From NCBI GenBank assembly GCA_036490515.1, contig DASXDU010000007.1, positions 186,001 through 250,000 of the forward strand: a stretch of DNA of 64,000 bases. The letters run 5' to 3'. A program made the position numbers and the translations under genes. The first letter of the stretch is position 1. Every line of letters begins with the position of its first letter. Positions 16,275-23,342 of this stretch are shown piece by piece. Below the pieces are notes generated by a model that was given only the letters and a program-made list of their open reading frames with translations, was not told the DNA's origin and did no database searches. The DNA is from Palsa-1150 sp036490515 (GTDB lineage Bacteria; Myxococcota_A; Polyangia; Polyangiales; Polyangiaceae).

Positions 16275-17561
16275 ATGTACCGCGCTCGTTTTACGCTGTT
16301 CCTGGTCCTCGCCGCCTGCAGTCGCTCCCCGCGCGACGGCGCGGTCGCCGACCCTCCCGCGGGCCTCGCCGAGCGCCAGCCCGCTGCCTCTGCGGCATCG
16401 GCCCCGCCCGCGCCGGCCCCGTGCGTCGACGACGGGTGGACCACCTACGCGCACGATGCCGCGCGCACGTCGGCCACCGGTGGCTGCCTCGTTCCGCCTC
16501 TCCGGCCTTCGTGGTCCTTCGCGCCCCGCTGGGTCAAGGGCACGCCGTCGCACGCGGCGCGCGCGATCGCCGCCGGCAACGACGTCTACGTGACCGGCGG
16601 GATCGGCCCGACACCGACGATCTGGCGGCTCGACGGGGCGACGGGCGCGATCGCGTGGACGTACATCACGATGGCGGACGCGACGCGCGACCAGTGGCCC
16701 ACGCTCGCGGGGCCGCGGCTCTTCCTCGTCGACGACGGCGTCTACTCGGTGGACTCGGCGACGGGCCACGGCCACCGCGGTGAGCTCGACGCCTGGGGGG
16801 AATCGCTCGTCGACGGCGACCGCATGCTCGCCGAGAACACGCGCTACTGGGACGGCTACGGGCTCTACCTCAGCGCGTTCGATTCCGAGGCGAAGCTCCT
16901 CTGGCGCAAGGACTACGACGCGCTCGTGCACTTCTTCAGCGCCCCCGACGTGGGCGGCCTCGCGCTCGACGGCGACGTCCTCGTCCACTCCGCGCAGCAC
17001 GGTGCGCTTCACTCGACGGCCCTCACGGCGCTCGATCGCGTCTCGGGCGAACGGCTCTGGAAGATCGCCGTGTCCCCCCAGAGCTCCCCGAGCATCGCCG
17101 ACGGCCGGACCTACGAGATCGAGCGCTGGCCCGGCGAGCACGCCGATCGGCTCGTCGCCCGCGGCCTGAAGGACGGCGCCGTCGCGTGGTCGCACGAGGT
17201 GGTGGGCGCGCGCGGGCCGGCGCCCCTCCTCGCCGCGGGTCGCGTCTTCGTCCACTCGCGCGAGGGCGTGCAAGGTTTCGAGCGCGCCACCGGCGAGAGC
17301 GCCTGGTCCGCGCCGCTCGAGCGCACGGCAGACGCCGTGCAGTCGGCGACCACGCTCGCGGCGGCCACGGGGTCGGGGTCCCTCGTCGTCGTCTCGGGGC
17401 ACACGGTGCACCTGCTCCGCATCGACGACGGCAGCGAGACCTGGGCGGGCGACGTCGGACGCAAGGCGAAGCGCGTCGAGGCTCCGGTGATCGCCGGGGG
17501 GAACCTCTACCTCCTCGCGGACGGCGCCATCCTCCGCTTCGAGGGGGAGAGGCCGCGCTGA
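16275..17561 (+). CDS. PQQ-like beta-propeller lipoprotein
   Basis: A 428-residue lipoprotein with a short signal peptide ending in LAAC (Cys about residue 15). After a Pro/Ala linker, repeated propeller blades of the PQQ/BamB type appear: WRLDGATGAIAWTY, YSVDSATGHG, ALDRVSGERLWKI, GFERATGESAWSA, LRIDDGSETWAG. The [A/T]G-x-x-x-W pattern of each blade is clear. Such propellers bind proteins or act as quinoprotein scaffolds; no PQQ dehydrogenase cofactor residues were identified. The start is the ATG at 16275, directly after an in-frame GTG. It is convergent with the sigma-54 activator gene that ends at 17607. Confidence 0.82.
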   Translation: MYRARFTLFLVLAACSRSPRDGAVADPPAGLAERQPAASAASAPPAPAPCVDDGWTTYAHDAARTSATGGCLVPPLRPSWSFAPRWVKGTPSHAARAIAAGNDVYVTGGIGPTPTIWRLDGATGAIAWTYITMADATRDQWPTLAGPRLFLVDDGVYSVDSATGHGHRGELDAWGESLVDGDRMLAENTRYWDGYGLYLSAFDSEAKLLWRKDYDALVHFFSAPDVGGLALDGDVLVHSAQHGALHSTALTALDRVSGERLWKIAVSPQSSPSIADGRTYEIERWPGEHADRLVARGLKDGAVAWSHEVVGARGPAPLLAAGRVFVHSREGVQGFERATGESAWSAPLERTADAVQSATTLAAATGSGSLVVVSGHTVHLLRIDDGSETWAGDVGRKAKRVEAPVIAGGNLYLLADGAILRFEGERPR

Positions 17562-17606
17562 CGATCCCGCGGCTCCGTCCAGGAGCCCGCATCGGCGCCA
17601 CGCGTC

Positions 17607-18992
17607 TCAGTCGTCGGCGTCGCCCGAGAACTCCGCCTCGCTGGACCCTACCTCGGACGGCTTGATCCCCAGCCGTGCCACGAGCCTCTGCAGGAACCGG
17701 CGGCTCACGCCTGCGCGCTCGGCCGCGCGCGTCACGTTGCCTCCGCTCTTCGTGAGTACGTCGCGCACGTAGACGCTCTCGAAGCTCTCGACCCACGCGT
17801 GGCGCGCTTCCTTCAGCGGGAGGCGCAGGGCCACCATCGCGTCCATCGACGGGAGGGGTCCGCCTGCCGCGCCGGCGGCTGCACGGGACGAAGGGGCGTC
17901 GAGCAGGCCGAGCGAGACGCTCCGCTCGATGAAGTTGCGCAGCTCGCGGACGTTCCCCGGCCAGCCGCGCCCGACCAGGCGTGCGACGAACTCGGCCGGG
18001 AGCTCGGGCGCCGCGGCGCCGGCGAAGACTGCGTGGAAGTGCCTCGCGAGCAGCGGGATGTCCTCGCGTCGCGAGCGGAGCGGCGCGAGTGCGAGCGAGA
18101 CGACGGCGAGCCGGTAGTAGAGGTCCTCGCGGAACGTGCCGTCGTTGACGGCGCGGGCCAGGGGCCTGTTCGTCGCCGCGACGATGCGCACGTCGACGGA
18201 CCGGCTCGCGCTGCCGCCGACCGGACGCACGGACCGCGACTCGAGCGCGCGCAGCAGCTTGGGCTGCATCGCCACCGGCATCTCGCCGATCTCGTCGAGG
18301 AAGAGCGTGCCGCCGTTCGCCTCCTCGAACACGCCTCGCCGGTCCGAGGTGGCGCCCGTGAAGGCCCCGCGCACGTGCCCGAAAAGCTCGCTCTCGACGA
18401 GACTCTCCGGGATCGCCCCGCAGTCGACGGCGACGAACGGCCCGCGGGCGCGCGACGACGCGCCATGGAGCGAGCGCGCGAGGACGTCCTTCCCCGTCCC
18501 TGTCTCCCCCTCGACGAGGACCGTCGCGTCCGTGCGGGCCACGCGCGCGAGCACGGCGTAGAGGCGTCTCATCTCGAGGCTCGACCCCACGAGCTCCCCG
18601 AACGAGCTCCCCGTCCCGAGCTCGACGAACGCCGGGTCCTCGCCGACGTCCACGCGGAAGGCCGAGGACCCCACCCGCACGATCGCCCCCGGCGATACGT
18701 CGCCGTCGCGGAGGCGAACCCCCTCGACCCACGTGCCGTTCGTGCTGCCGAGGTCACGCAGCACGAGCGCGTCGGCTCGCTGCGCTATCTCGCAGTGCAC
18801 GCGCGAGACGGTCGGGTCCACGATCGTGAGGTCGTTGCCCGGCGCCGCCCCGATGCGCGCGGCGCCCGTCGTGATCTCCGCCGTGAGGCCGCGACTCGGA
18901 CCGTCGACGACGACGAGGTCGAGGGACCAGACGCGCATCGCCGTCCTGGGCGCGATGCGCGACGTGGCGTCTTCCGGGTAGGGATCGCGCAT
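17607..18992 (-). CDS. FHA-domain sigma-54-dependent transcriptional activator
   Basis: A 461-residue enhancer-binding protein. An FHA domain (about residues 25-115) carries the phosphothreonine-binding pattern RIGAAPGND, SRVHCEI and DLGSTNGTWVEG. The AAA+ core follows with Walker A GETGTGKD, the sigma-54 contact loop GAFTGA, and Walker B GGTLFLDEIGEM. A Fis-type helix-turn-helix, GNVTRAAERAGVSRRFLQR, ends the protein. The ATG at 18992 overlaps the last base of the kinase TGA (TGATG), so the two are coupled. The FHA domain probably reads phosphorylation by the adjacent Ser/Thr kinase. Such pairs are typical of myxobacteria. The target promoters are not visible. Confidence 0.94.
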   Translation of the reverse strand: MRDPYPEDATSRIAPRTAMRVWSLDLVVVDGPSRGLTAEITTGAARIGAAPGNDLTIVDPTVSRVHCEIAQRADALVLRDLGSTNGTWVEGVRLRDGDVSPGAIVRVGSSAFRVDVGEDPAFVELGTGSSFGELVGSSLEMRRLYAVLARVARTDATVLVEGETGTGKDVLARSLHGASSRARGPFVAVDCGAIPESLVESELFGHVRGAFTGATSDRRGVFEEANGGTLFLDEIGEMPVAMQPKLLRALESRSVRPVGGSASRSVDVRIVAATNRPLARAVNDGTFREDLYYRLAVVSLALAPLRSRREDIPLLARHFHAVFAGAAAPELPAEFVARLVGRGWPGNVRELRNFIERSVSLGLLDAPSSRAAAGAAGGPLPSMDAMVALRLPLKEARHAWVESFESVYVRDVLTKSGGNVTRAAERAGVSRRFLQRLVARLGIKPSEVGSSEAEFSGDADD

Positions 18993-20377
18993 CAGGGGCC
19001 GACCGGGTACGGGTTGGGAGGAGGCGCGTGGGAGGGGGGATGGACGCGAGGTGCGTGATGGGCTGACGCGGGCGCGGGCGCGGGCGCAGACGCGAGCGCG
19101 GGCACGGGCGCAGACGCGGGCGCGGGCACGGGCGCAGACGCAGACGCGGGCGCGGGCGCAGACGCAGACGCGGACGCCGCGACCCCCCTTCGCGGAAGGC
19201 GCGCGGCGAACGCGACGCCGACCGCCACCGCGATCGTCAGCCCGGCCGCGACGATCCACGTCGTCGCGCGGCCCGCTTTCCCGCGCGGCACGCCGTTCGG
19301 GACCGTCGTCGTCTCGTTGCCCGGGTCGCCGGGCGCGACCACCTCGAGGCGTGGAGGCGGCGTCGACGCGATGCCCGGGCGCGCCTCGCGGAGCGCCCGC
19401 CTGCGCTCCTCGAGCTTTTCGCCGACGGCCTCCCGCACGAAGCGGCCCACCTCCGCCTGGGTGGCTCCGGCGCTCGCAGCGCCGGCGGCCTCCTCGAGCG
19501 CCGCTCCCATCGCCTCGGTCGACGCGAACCGGTTCGCGGGCTCCTTCGCGAGCGCGCGCGCCAGGACCGCGTCGAACGCAGCGAGCGCCGGGTCCACGGT
19601 CGAGGGCGCGGCCGCCGCGGCGGAGAGGACCCGCTCGAGCGTCTCGCCGTCGCTCTGCCCGCGGAAGAGCCGCTGCCCGCAGAGCGCCTCCCAGAAGACG
19701 ACGCCGAGGGCGAACACGTCGACGCGCCGGTCGACCGCCACGCCGCGCACGTACTCGGGGGCCATGTAACCGGCCTTGCCCTTGAGCGTCTCGCGCGACG
19801 TACCCGGGTCGGTCGCTTCGATGCACTTGGCGATGCCGAAGTCGGTCACGCGCGCGATGCCGTCGACTCCCACGAGCACGTTCTGCGGCGAGACGTCGCG
19901 GTGCACGACGCCGAGCGGCTCCCCGGCGTCGTCCACGGCGTCGTGGGCAGCGTGGAGCCCGGCGCACGCGTCGAGCACGATGCGGACGACGATGCCCACC
20001 GGGAGGCGCTTGCCTTCGCGGGCCGAGGCGCCCACGAGATCGCCCAGCGAGGCGCCCTCGACGTAGTCCATGACGAGCTGCACGGCGTCGCCGACCGCCT
20101 CGACGTCGCGCACGTCGATCACGTTCGCGTGGTGGATGCGCGCGGCGAGGTTCGCCTCGCGCAGGAGCGACGCGCGGAAGCCCGCATCCTCGAGCAGGTG
20201 CGGGTGCGGCCGCTTGATGGCGACGAGCTGCCGGAAGCCGAGGGCCCCTTCGAGCGATCCCAGGAACACCGTGGCCATCCCCCCGGAGGCGATCTTCAGG
20301 ATGGGCTCGTGGCGCAGGCGCCCCGAGGGCGGCGCGGAGGGGGAGGCCGAGGGGGACGTGGCGAGAGGATACGAAGT
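18992..20377 (-). CDS. Hanks-type Ser/Thr protein kinase with C-terminal membrane anchor; start unclear
   Basis: Kinase of at least 428 residues. The catalytic Lys is in VAIKRPHP, the loop is VHRDVSPQNVLV, the DFG motif is TDFGIAK, and the APE motif is YMAPEYV. A transmembrane helix (TTWIVAAGLTIAVAVGVAF) precedes an Ala/Ser/Pro-repeat tail that would lie outside. The first ATG (20278) falls inside the glycine-rich loop IASGGMATVFLG, so translation must start earlier. The 33 sense codons upstream contain no ATG, GTG or TTG and end at the TAG of the upstream gene, which is in the same frame. A CTG at 20317 is the best non-canonical candidate. Coordinates here span the whole open frame after that TAG. 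Confidence 0.85.
   Translation of the reverse strand, partial: TSYPLATSPSASPSAPPSGRLRHEPILKIASGGMATVFLGSLEGALGFRQLVAIKRPHPHLLEDAGFRASLLREANLAARIHHANVIDVRDVEAVGDAVQLVMDYVEGASLGDLVGASAREGKRLPVGIVVRIVLDACAGLHAAHDAVDDAGEPLGVVHRDVSPQNVLVGVDGIARVTDFGIAKCIEATDPGTSRETLKGKAGYMAPEYVRGVAVDRRVDVFALGVVFWEALCGQRLFRGQSDGETLERVLSAAAAAPSTVDPALAAFDAVLARALAKEPANRFASTEAMGAALEEAAGAASAGATQAEVGRFVREAVGEKLEERRRALREARPGIASTPPPRLEVVAPGDPGNETTTVPNGVPRGKAGRATTWIVAAGLTIAVAVGVAFAARLPRRGVAASASASAPAPASASAPVPAPASAPVPALASAPAPAPASAHHAPRVHPPSHAPPPNPYPVGP
19056..19190. repeat. GC-rich degenerate hexamer repeat encoding Ala/Ser/Pro tail
   Basis: Imperfect hexamer-based tract of gcgggc/gcagac-type units within the 3' part of the kinase gene. 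On the coding strand it gives alternating Ala-Pro and Ala-Ser dipeptides of the putative extracytoplasmic tail. Such tracts are prone to length variation. Confidence 0.7.
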
Positions 20378-21325
20378 CTAGAAGCGCGCGTCGAACGAGA
20401 GGGCGCCCGCCCCCGCGTGGATCGACGCGTCGTGCCAGCGAACGACGAACGCGACGACGAGGGTGGCGGCCGCGAGCGCGCCCGTGACCCCGAGGAGCAC
20501 GTTCGTGCGCGTCTGCGCAGAGATACCGTCGGAGCGGAGGGAGGAGCACGTGGACGGCGGGTTCGCGCCGCAGGTGCGCTCGAACGTCGCGTGCCGGCTG
20601 GACGTGTCGACCGCGGAGGCGACGGTCACCCCGCCGGCCACCACGGTCGCGCCCGCGGCAAGCCAGAACCAGGCGGGGGAGGGGGAGGTGGAGGGCGCGA
20701 GCGTGGGGGCGGGCGCGGGCGGGAACGCGGGCGCGAGCGCGGACGCAGGCGCGGGCGCCGGCGCGGGCACGGACGCGGGCGCGGGCGCAGCCGCGGACGC
20801 AGCCGCAGGTGCGATCGTCTGCGTCTCGTCCGGGGCGACGGTGACGACGCGCGTCGTCACGGTGCCCGCGGCTTCGAGGGTCACGGTGTGCGAGCCCACG
20901 CGGACGACGGTGGGCACGCCGGGCGGCGTCGCCGCGCCGTCGATCGCGGCGAGGCACGGAGGCGCGGCGCATGCGAGGACGATGCGGCCCGTCCGGTGGG
21001 CGAACTTGCGCTCGGCCGTCGCGAGCGACACGACGAGCCCGTTCGTCCTCGGGGCGCCCCGCGCCCGGTCGACGAGCGACTCGCCCAGCACCGGATCGTC
21101 GGCGAGCACCGCCGCGTCGAGCGCCGCCTGGAGGGCGACGGCGTTCGGCGCCAGCGCGTCGGCCGCCGCGTACTCGCGCGCCGCGGTCGGGTAGTCCCCC
21201 TTGCGGAACGCCGTCGTGCCGCGCTCGTACGCGGCGTGCGCCTGCGCGTCGGTGGCCCCGTCGGCGCGGGCCTCCCCCGCCCAGCCCATGCAGGCAGCCG
21301 CGACCAGCGCGAGCACGAGGCGCAT
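20378..21325 (-). CDS. Exported TPR/PEGA-like protein with membrane helix
   Basis: A 315-residue protein with a signal peptide ending in GEARA. A short tetratricopeptide-like region (AYERGTTAFRKGDYPTAARE) is followed by a helical segment and a PEGA-like beta unit (GRIVLACAAPPCLAAIDG ... PTVVRVGSHTVTLEA). An Ala/Pro-repeat linker then leads to two hydrophobic helices near the C-terminus (FWLAAGATVVAGGVTVA and VLLGVTGALAAATLVVAFVV). The architecture is common beside myxobacterial Ser/Thr kinases, probably as an envelope sensor. The TAG stop is in frame with the downstream kinase. ATG at 21325 was chosen because the signal peptide begins there; a longer upstream frame overlaps the divergent gene. 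Confidence 0.78.
   Translation of the reverse strand: MRLVLALVAAACMGWAGEARADGATDAQAHAAYERGTTAFRKGDYPTAAREYAAADALAPNAVALQAALDAAVLADDPVLGESLVDRARGAPRTNGLVVSLATAERKFAHRTGRIVLACAAPPCLAAIDGAATPPGVPTVVRVGSHTVTLEAAGTVTTRVVTVAPDETQTIAPAAASAAAPAPASVPAPAPAPASALAPAFPPAPAPTLAPSTSPSPAWFWLAAGATVVAGGVTVASAVDTSSRHATFERTCGANPPSTCSSLRSDGISAQTRTNVLLGVTGALAAATLVVAFVVRWHDASIHAGAGALSFDARF
20690..20820. repeat. Degenerate GC-rich repeat encoding Ala/Pro linker
   Basis: Low-complexity gcgggcgcg/gacgcgggc tract inside the TPR/PEGA-like gene, similar in composition to the tract in the neighbouring kinase gene. It encodes the Ala/Pro linker before the membrane helices. Confidence 0.6.
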
Positions 21326-21355
21326 CGCGACCTTATATCGTAGGCTCCTCGCGCG

Positions 21356-21877
21356 ATGCGAGATGGCCGCGCCGCGCTCCTGTGCGTGCTCCTCGCCGCG
21401 TGCTCCTACGACTGGGCGCCCGGCGCCGCGGGCACGCCTGCCGACGCCGGAGGGGACGCCGAGGCGGGAGTCGTCGACGCGCACGACACGGACGCAGCAA
21501 GCGACGCGCCCGCGCCAGCGGTCGATGCGCCGGGAGTCGACAGCCCGGGGCCGGCCGATGCCCCCGTCGTCGACGTCGTCGCGGAGGTCGACTGCGCGGC
21601 GCTCCAGAACGCCGTGCAGGCGGCGCTCCCGCCGGCGTTGACGTGCCAGGGCGAGCCCCCCGACCCGACGGCGTGCACGACGGCCGTGCAGGATCCCTGC
21701 AAGTGCACGCTCTACGTGGGCGCCGCCGGCGCCGCGACGTCCAGCTACGAGAACGCGGTGAAAGCCCTCCAGGACTCCGGCTGCACGCTCGACTGCAGCG
21801 GCACCTGTCCCGTCGCCCAGAAGCGCCTCTGCCTCGTCACCGACGCCGGCGGACAGCAGTATGCCTGCTACGAGTAG
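21356..21877 (+). CDS. Lipoprotein with Asp/Ala-rich linker and Cys-rich C-terminal domain
   Basis: A 173-residue lipoprotein with a lipobox LAAC at Cys16. The linker to about residue 75 is Asp/Ala/Pro-rich. The C-terminal domain contains eight cysteines (CAALQNAV, LTCQGEP, ACTTAV, PCKCTLY, GCTLDCSGTCPV, RLCLVT, YACYE), so several disulfides are likely outside the cytoplasm. It is divergent from the TPR/PEGA gene with only 30 bases between the starts. The function is unknown. It resembles many short cysteine-rich lipoproteins scattered through this window. Confidence 0.75.
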   Translation: MRDGRAALLCVLLAACSYDWAPGAAGTPADAGGDAEAGVVDAHDTDAASDAPAPAVDAPGVDSPGPADAPVVDVVAEVDCAALQNAVQAALPPALTCQGEPPDPTACTTAVQDPCKCTLYVGAAGAATSSYENAVKALQDSGCTLDCSGTCPVAQKRLCLVTDAGGQQYACYE

Positions 21878-21880
21878 CGC

Positions 21881-21917
21881 GCTCACGCCCACGCCCACGC
21901 CCACGCTCACGCTCACC
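21881..21917. repeat. Short tandem hexamer (cCcACG/CTCACG) tract
   Basis: About six imperfect copies of a six-base unit, cccacg or ctcacg, just after the lipoprotein stop at 21877. No gene is seen in it; it may be a simple-sequence expansion. Confidence 0.7.
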
Positions 21918-22058
21918 CTGCGTCACCGCTGACGCGCCCCTTCGCCCGGTACGCCGCGACGTCCGTGACGCGCGCGACCGCGGGATCCGCGGAAAACACG
22001 GTTCTCGCCGGTGGCGCGACCGTTGCTGAAGGCGCCCCGTCCGTAGCGGAGGGTGCCG

Positions 22059-23327
22059 ATGAGAGAGGTCGCGTGGTGGAAGGAGCCGACGCGCGCGCAC
22101 TGGAGCGCGTTCGGGGCGGCGTGGGCCGGCTGGGTGCTCGACGCGTTCGACTTCACGATCTTCATGCTCGTGATGCCGAACATCGCGCACGACATGGGCG
22201 TCGCGAGCATCGCGACCGCCGGGTCGATCACGCTCACGCTCTTCGCGCGCCTGGTCGGCGGCTTCCTCGCCGGTGCCGCCGCGGATCGCTGGGGCCGCAA
22301 GCTCCCGCTCATGATCTCGATCGTCTGGTTCGCCGCGTGCGACGCCGCGGTCGCCTTCGCGCCATCCTTCGGCTGGATCCTCGTCCTTCGCACGCTCTTC
22401 GGCCTCGGAATGGGCGCGGAGTGGACGGCGGGGACCACGCTCGCCATGGAGAACTGGCCCGCGCGCAGCCGCGGCATCGCCTCCGGCATCCTCCAGGGGA
22501 GCTGGGCGGTCGGCTACCTCTTCGCCGCCGCCGTCTCCGCCGTCGTCCTCCCGCACTGGGGCTGGCGCGCCCTCTTCGTGTGCGCCGCGCTGCCCGCGCT
22601 CCTCGTCATCCCGATCCGCTTCGGGATCCGCGAGAGCGGGGAGTGGGCGAACGCGCGCGCGGCGAGGTCCGCGCGGACCGTGAGGTCGACGAAGCGCGCC
22701 GCGGGCGGCGCGGTGTCCGTCGCCCGCCTCGCGTGGGCCATCGTCGCCATGGGCGTCGGCTTCGGCGCCTACTACGGGCTCACCGCGCTCTACCCGACGC
22801 TCCTCCGGACCGAGTTCCACGCCGATGCGGGCCGCGTCGCCTGGCTCGTCGGCCTCTTCAACGTCGGGATGCTCGCCGGCTCGGTCGCGTGCGGCCTGCT
22901 CGCCGCGCGCCGCGGCGTCACCCTCGCCATCGTCGCACCGGCGGCGCTCTCCGTCCTCGTGCTGCCGCTCTACGTCGGCGCGGTGCCGGGCCTGCTCGCC
23001 GTGGGCGCGTTCCTCGGCGGCGCCCTCGGGGCAGGCTTCTGCGGCGTCGTCCCGATGCTCCTCACCGGCATGTTCCCCGCCGACGTGCGTGCCCGCTTCG
23101 TCGGCATCGTCTACCACGCGGGCGCCGCGATGGCGGCGCTCGTGCCGACCGCCATCGCCGCCCTCGCGACGTGGGCGCACGTCAGCCTCGCGTCCGCGAT
23201 CTTCGCCGTCGCCAGTGCCTGCGAGATCGTCCTCGCCCTCGCCGTCGTCGCGGGCCGCAGGTTCTCCGTCGCGCCCGCCCCTGCCTCCGCCACGCCCCCC
23301 GATCCCGCCGTGCTCGAAGTCGCCTGA
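22059..23327 (+). CDS. MFS transporter, sialate/aromatic acid:H+ symporter-like
   Basis: A 422-residue major facilitator protein with 12 predicted helices. After helix 1 the sequence reads DAFDFTIFMLVMP, and the conserved loop 2-3 motif is AAADRWGRKLPL; RTLFGLGMGAEWTAG marks helix 4. These features fit the sialate/lactate/aromatic-acid proton symporter branch (NanT, JEN, PcaK types). A GGAGG Shine-Dalgarno at about 22048 precedes the ATG at 22059; an in-frame GTG six bases earlier is less well placed. The substrate cannot be told. It is followed by an exported esterase gene after 15 bases, so uptake of an esterase product is a possible link, inferred from position only. Confidence 0.87.
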   Translation: MREVAWWKEPTRAHWSAFGAAWAGWVLDAFDFTIFMLVMPNIAHDMGVASIATAGSITLTLFARLVGGFLAGAAADRWGRKLPLMISIVWFAACDAAVAFAPSFGWILVLRTLFGLGMGAEWTAGTTLAMENWPARSRGIASGILQGSWAVGYLFAAAVSAVVLPHWGWRALFVCAALPALLVIPIRFGIRESGEWANARAARSARTVRSTKRAAGGAVSVARLAWAIVAMGVGFGAYYGLTALYPTLLRTEFHADAGRVAWLVGLFNVGMLAGSVACGLLAARRGVTLAIVAPAALSVLVLPLYVGAVPGLLAVGAFLGGALGAGFCGVVPMLLTGMFPADVRARFVGIVYHAGAAMAALVPTAIAALATWAHVSLASAIFAVASACEIVLALAVVAGRRFSVAPAPASATPPDPAVLEVA

Positions 23328-23342
23328 ACGAAGGAGCCCCCG

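Noticed and set aside
21980..22030. A GTTTTC and GCGCCA combination upstream of the MFS gene on the minus strand
   Set aside because: The boxes are not spaced by 21 bp and point toward the end of a convergent gene.
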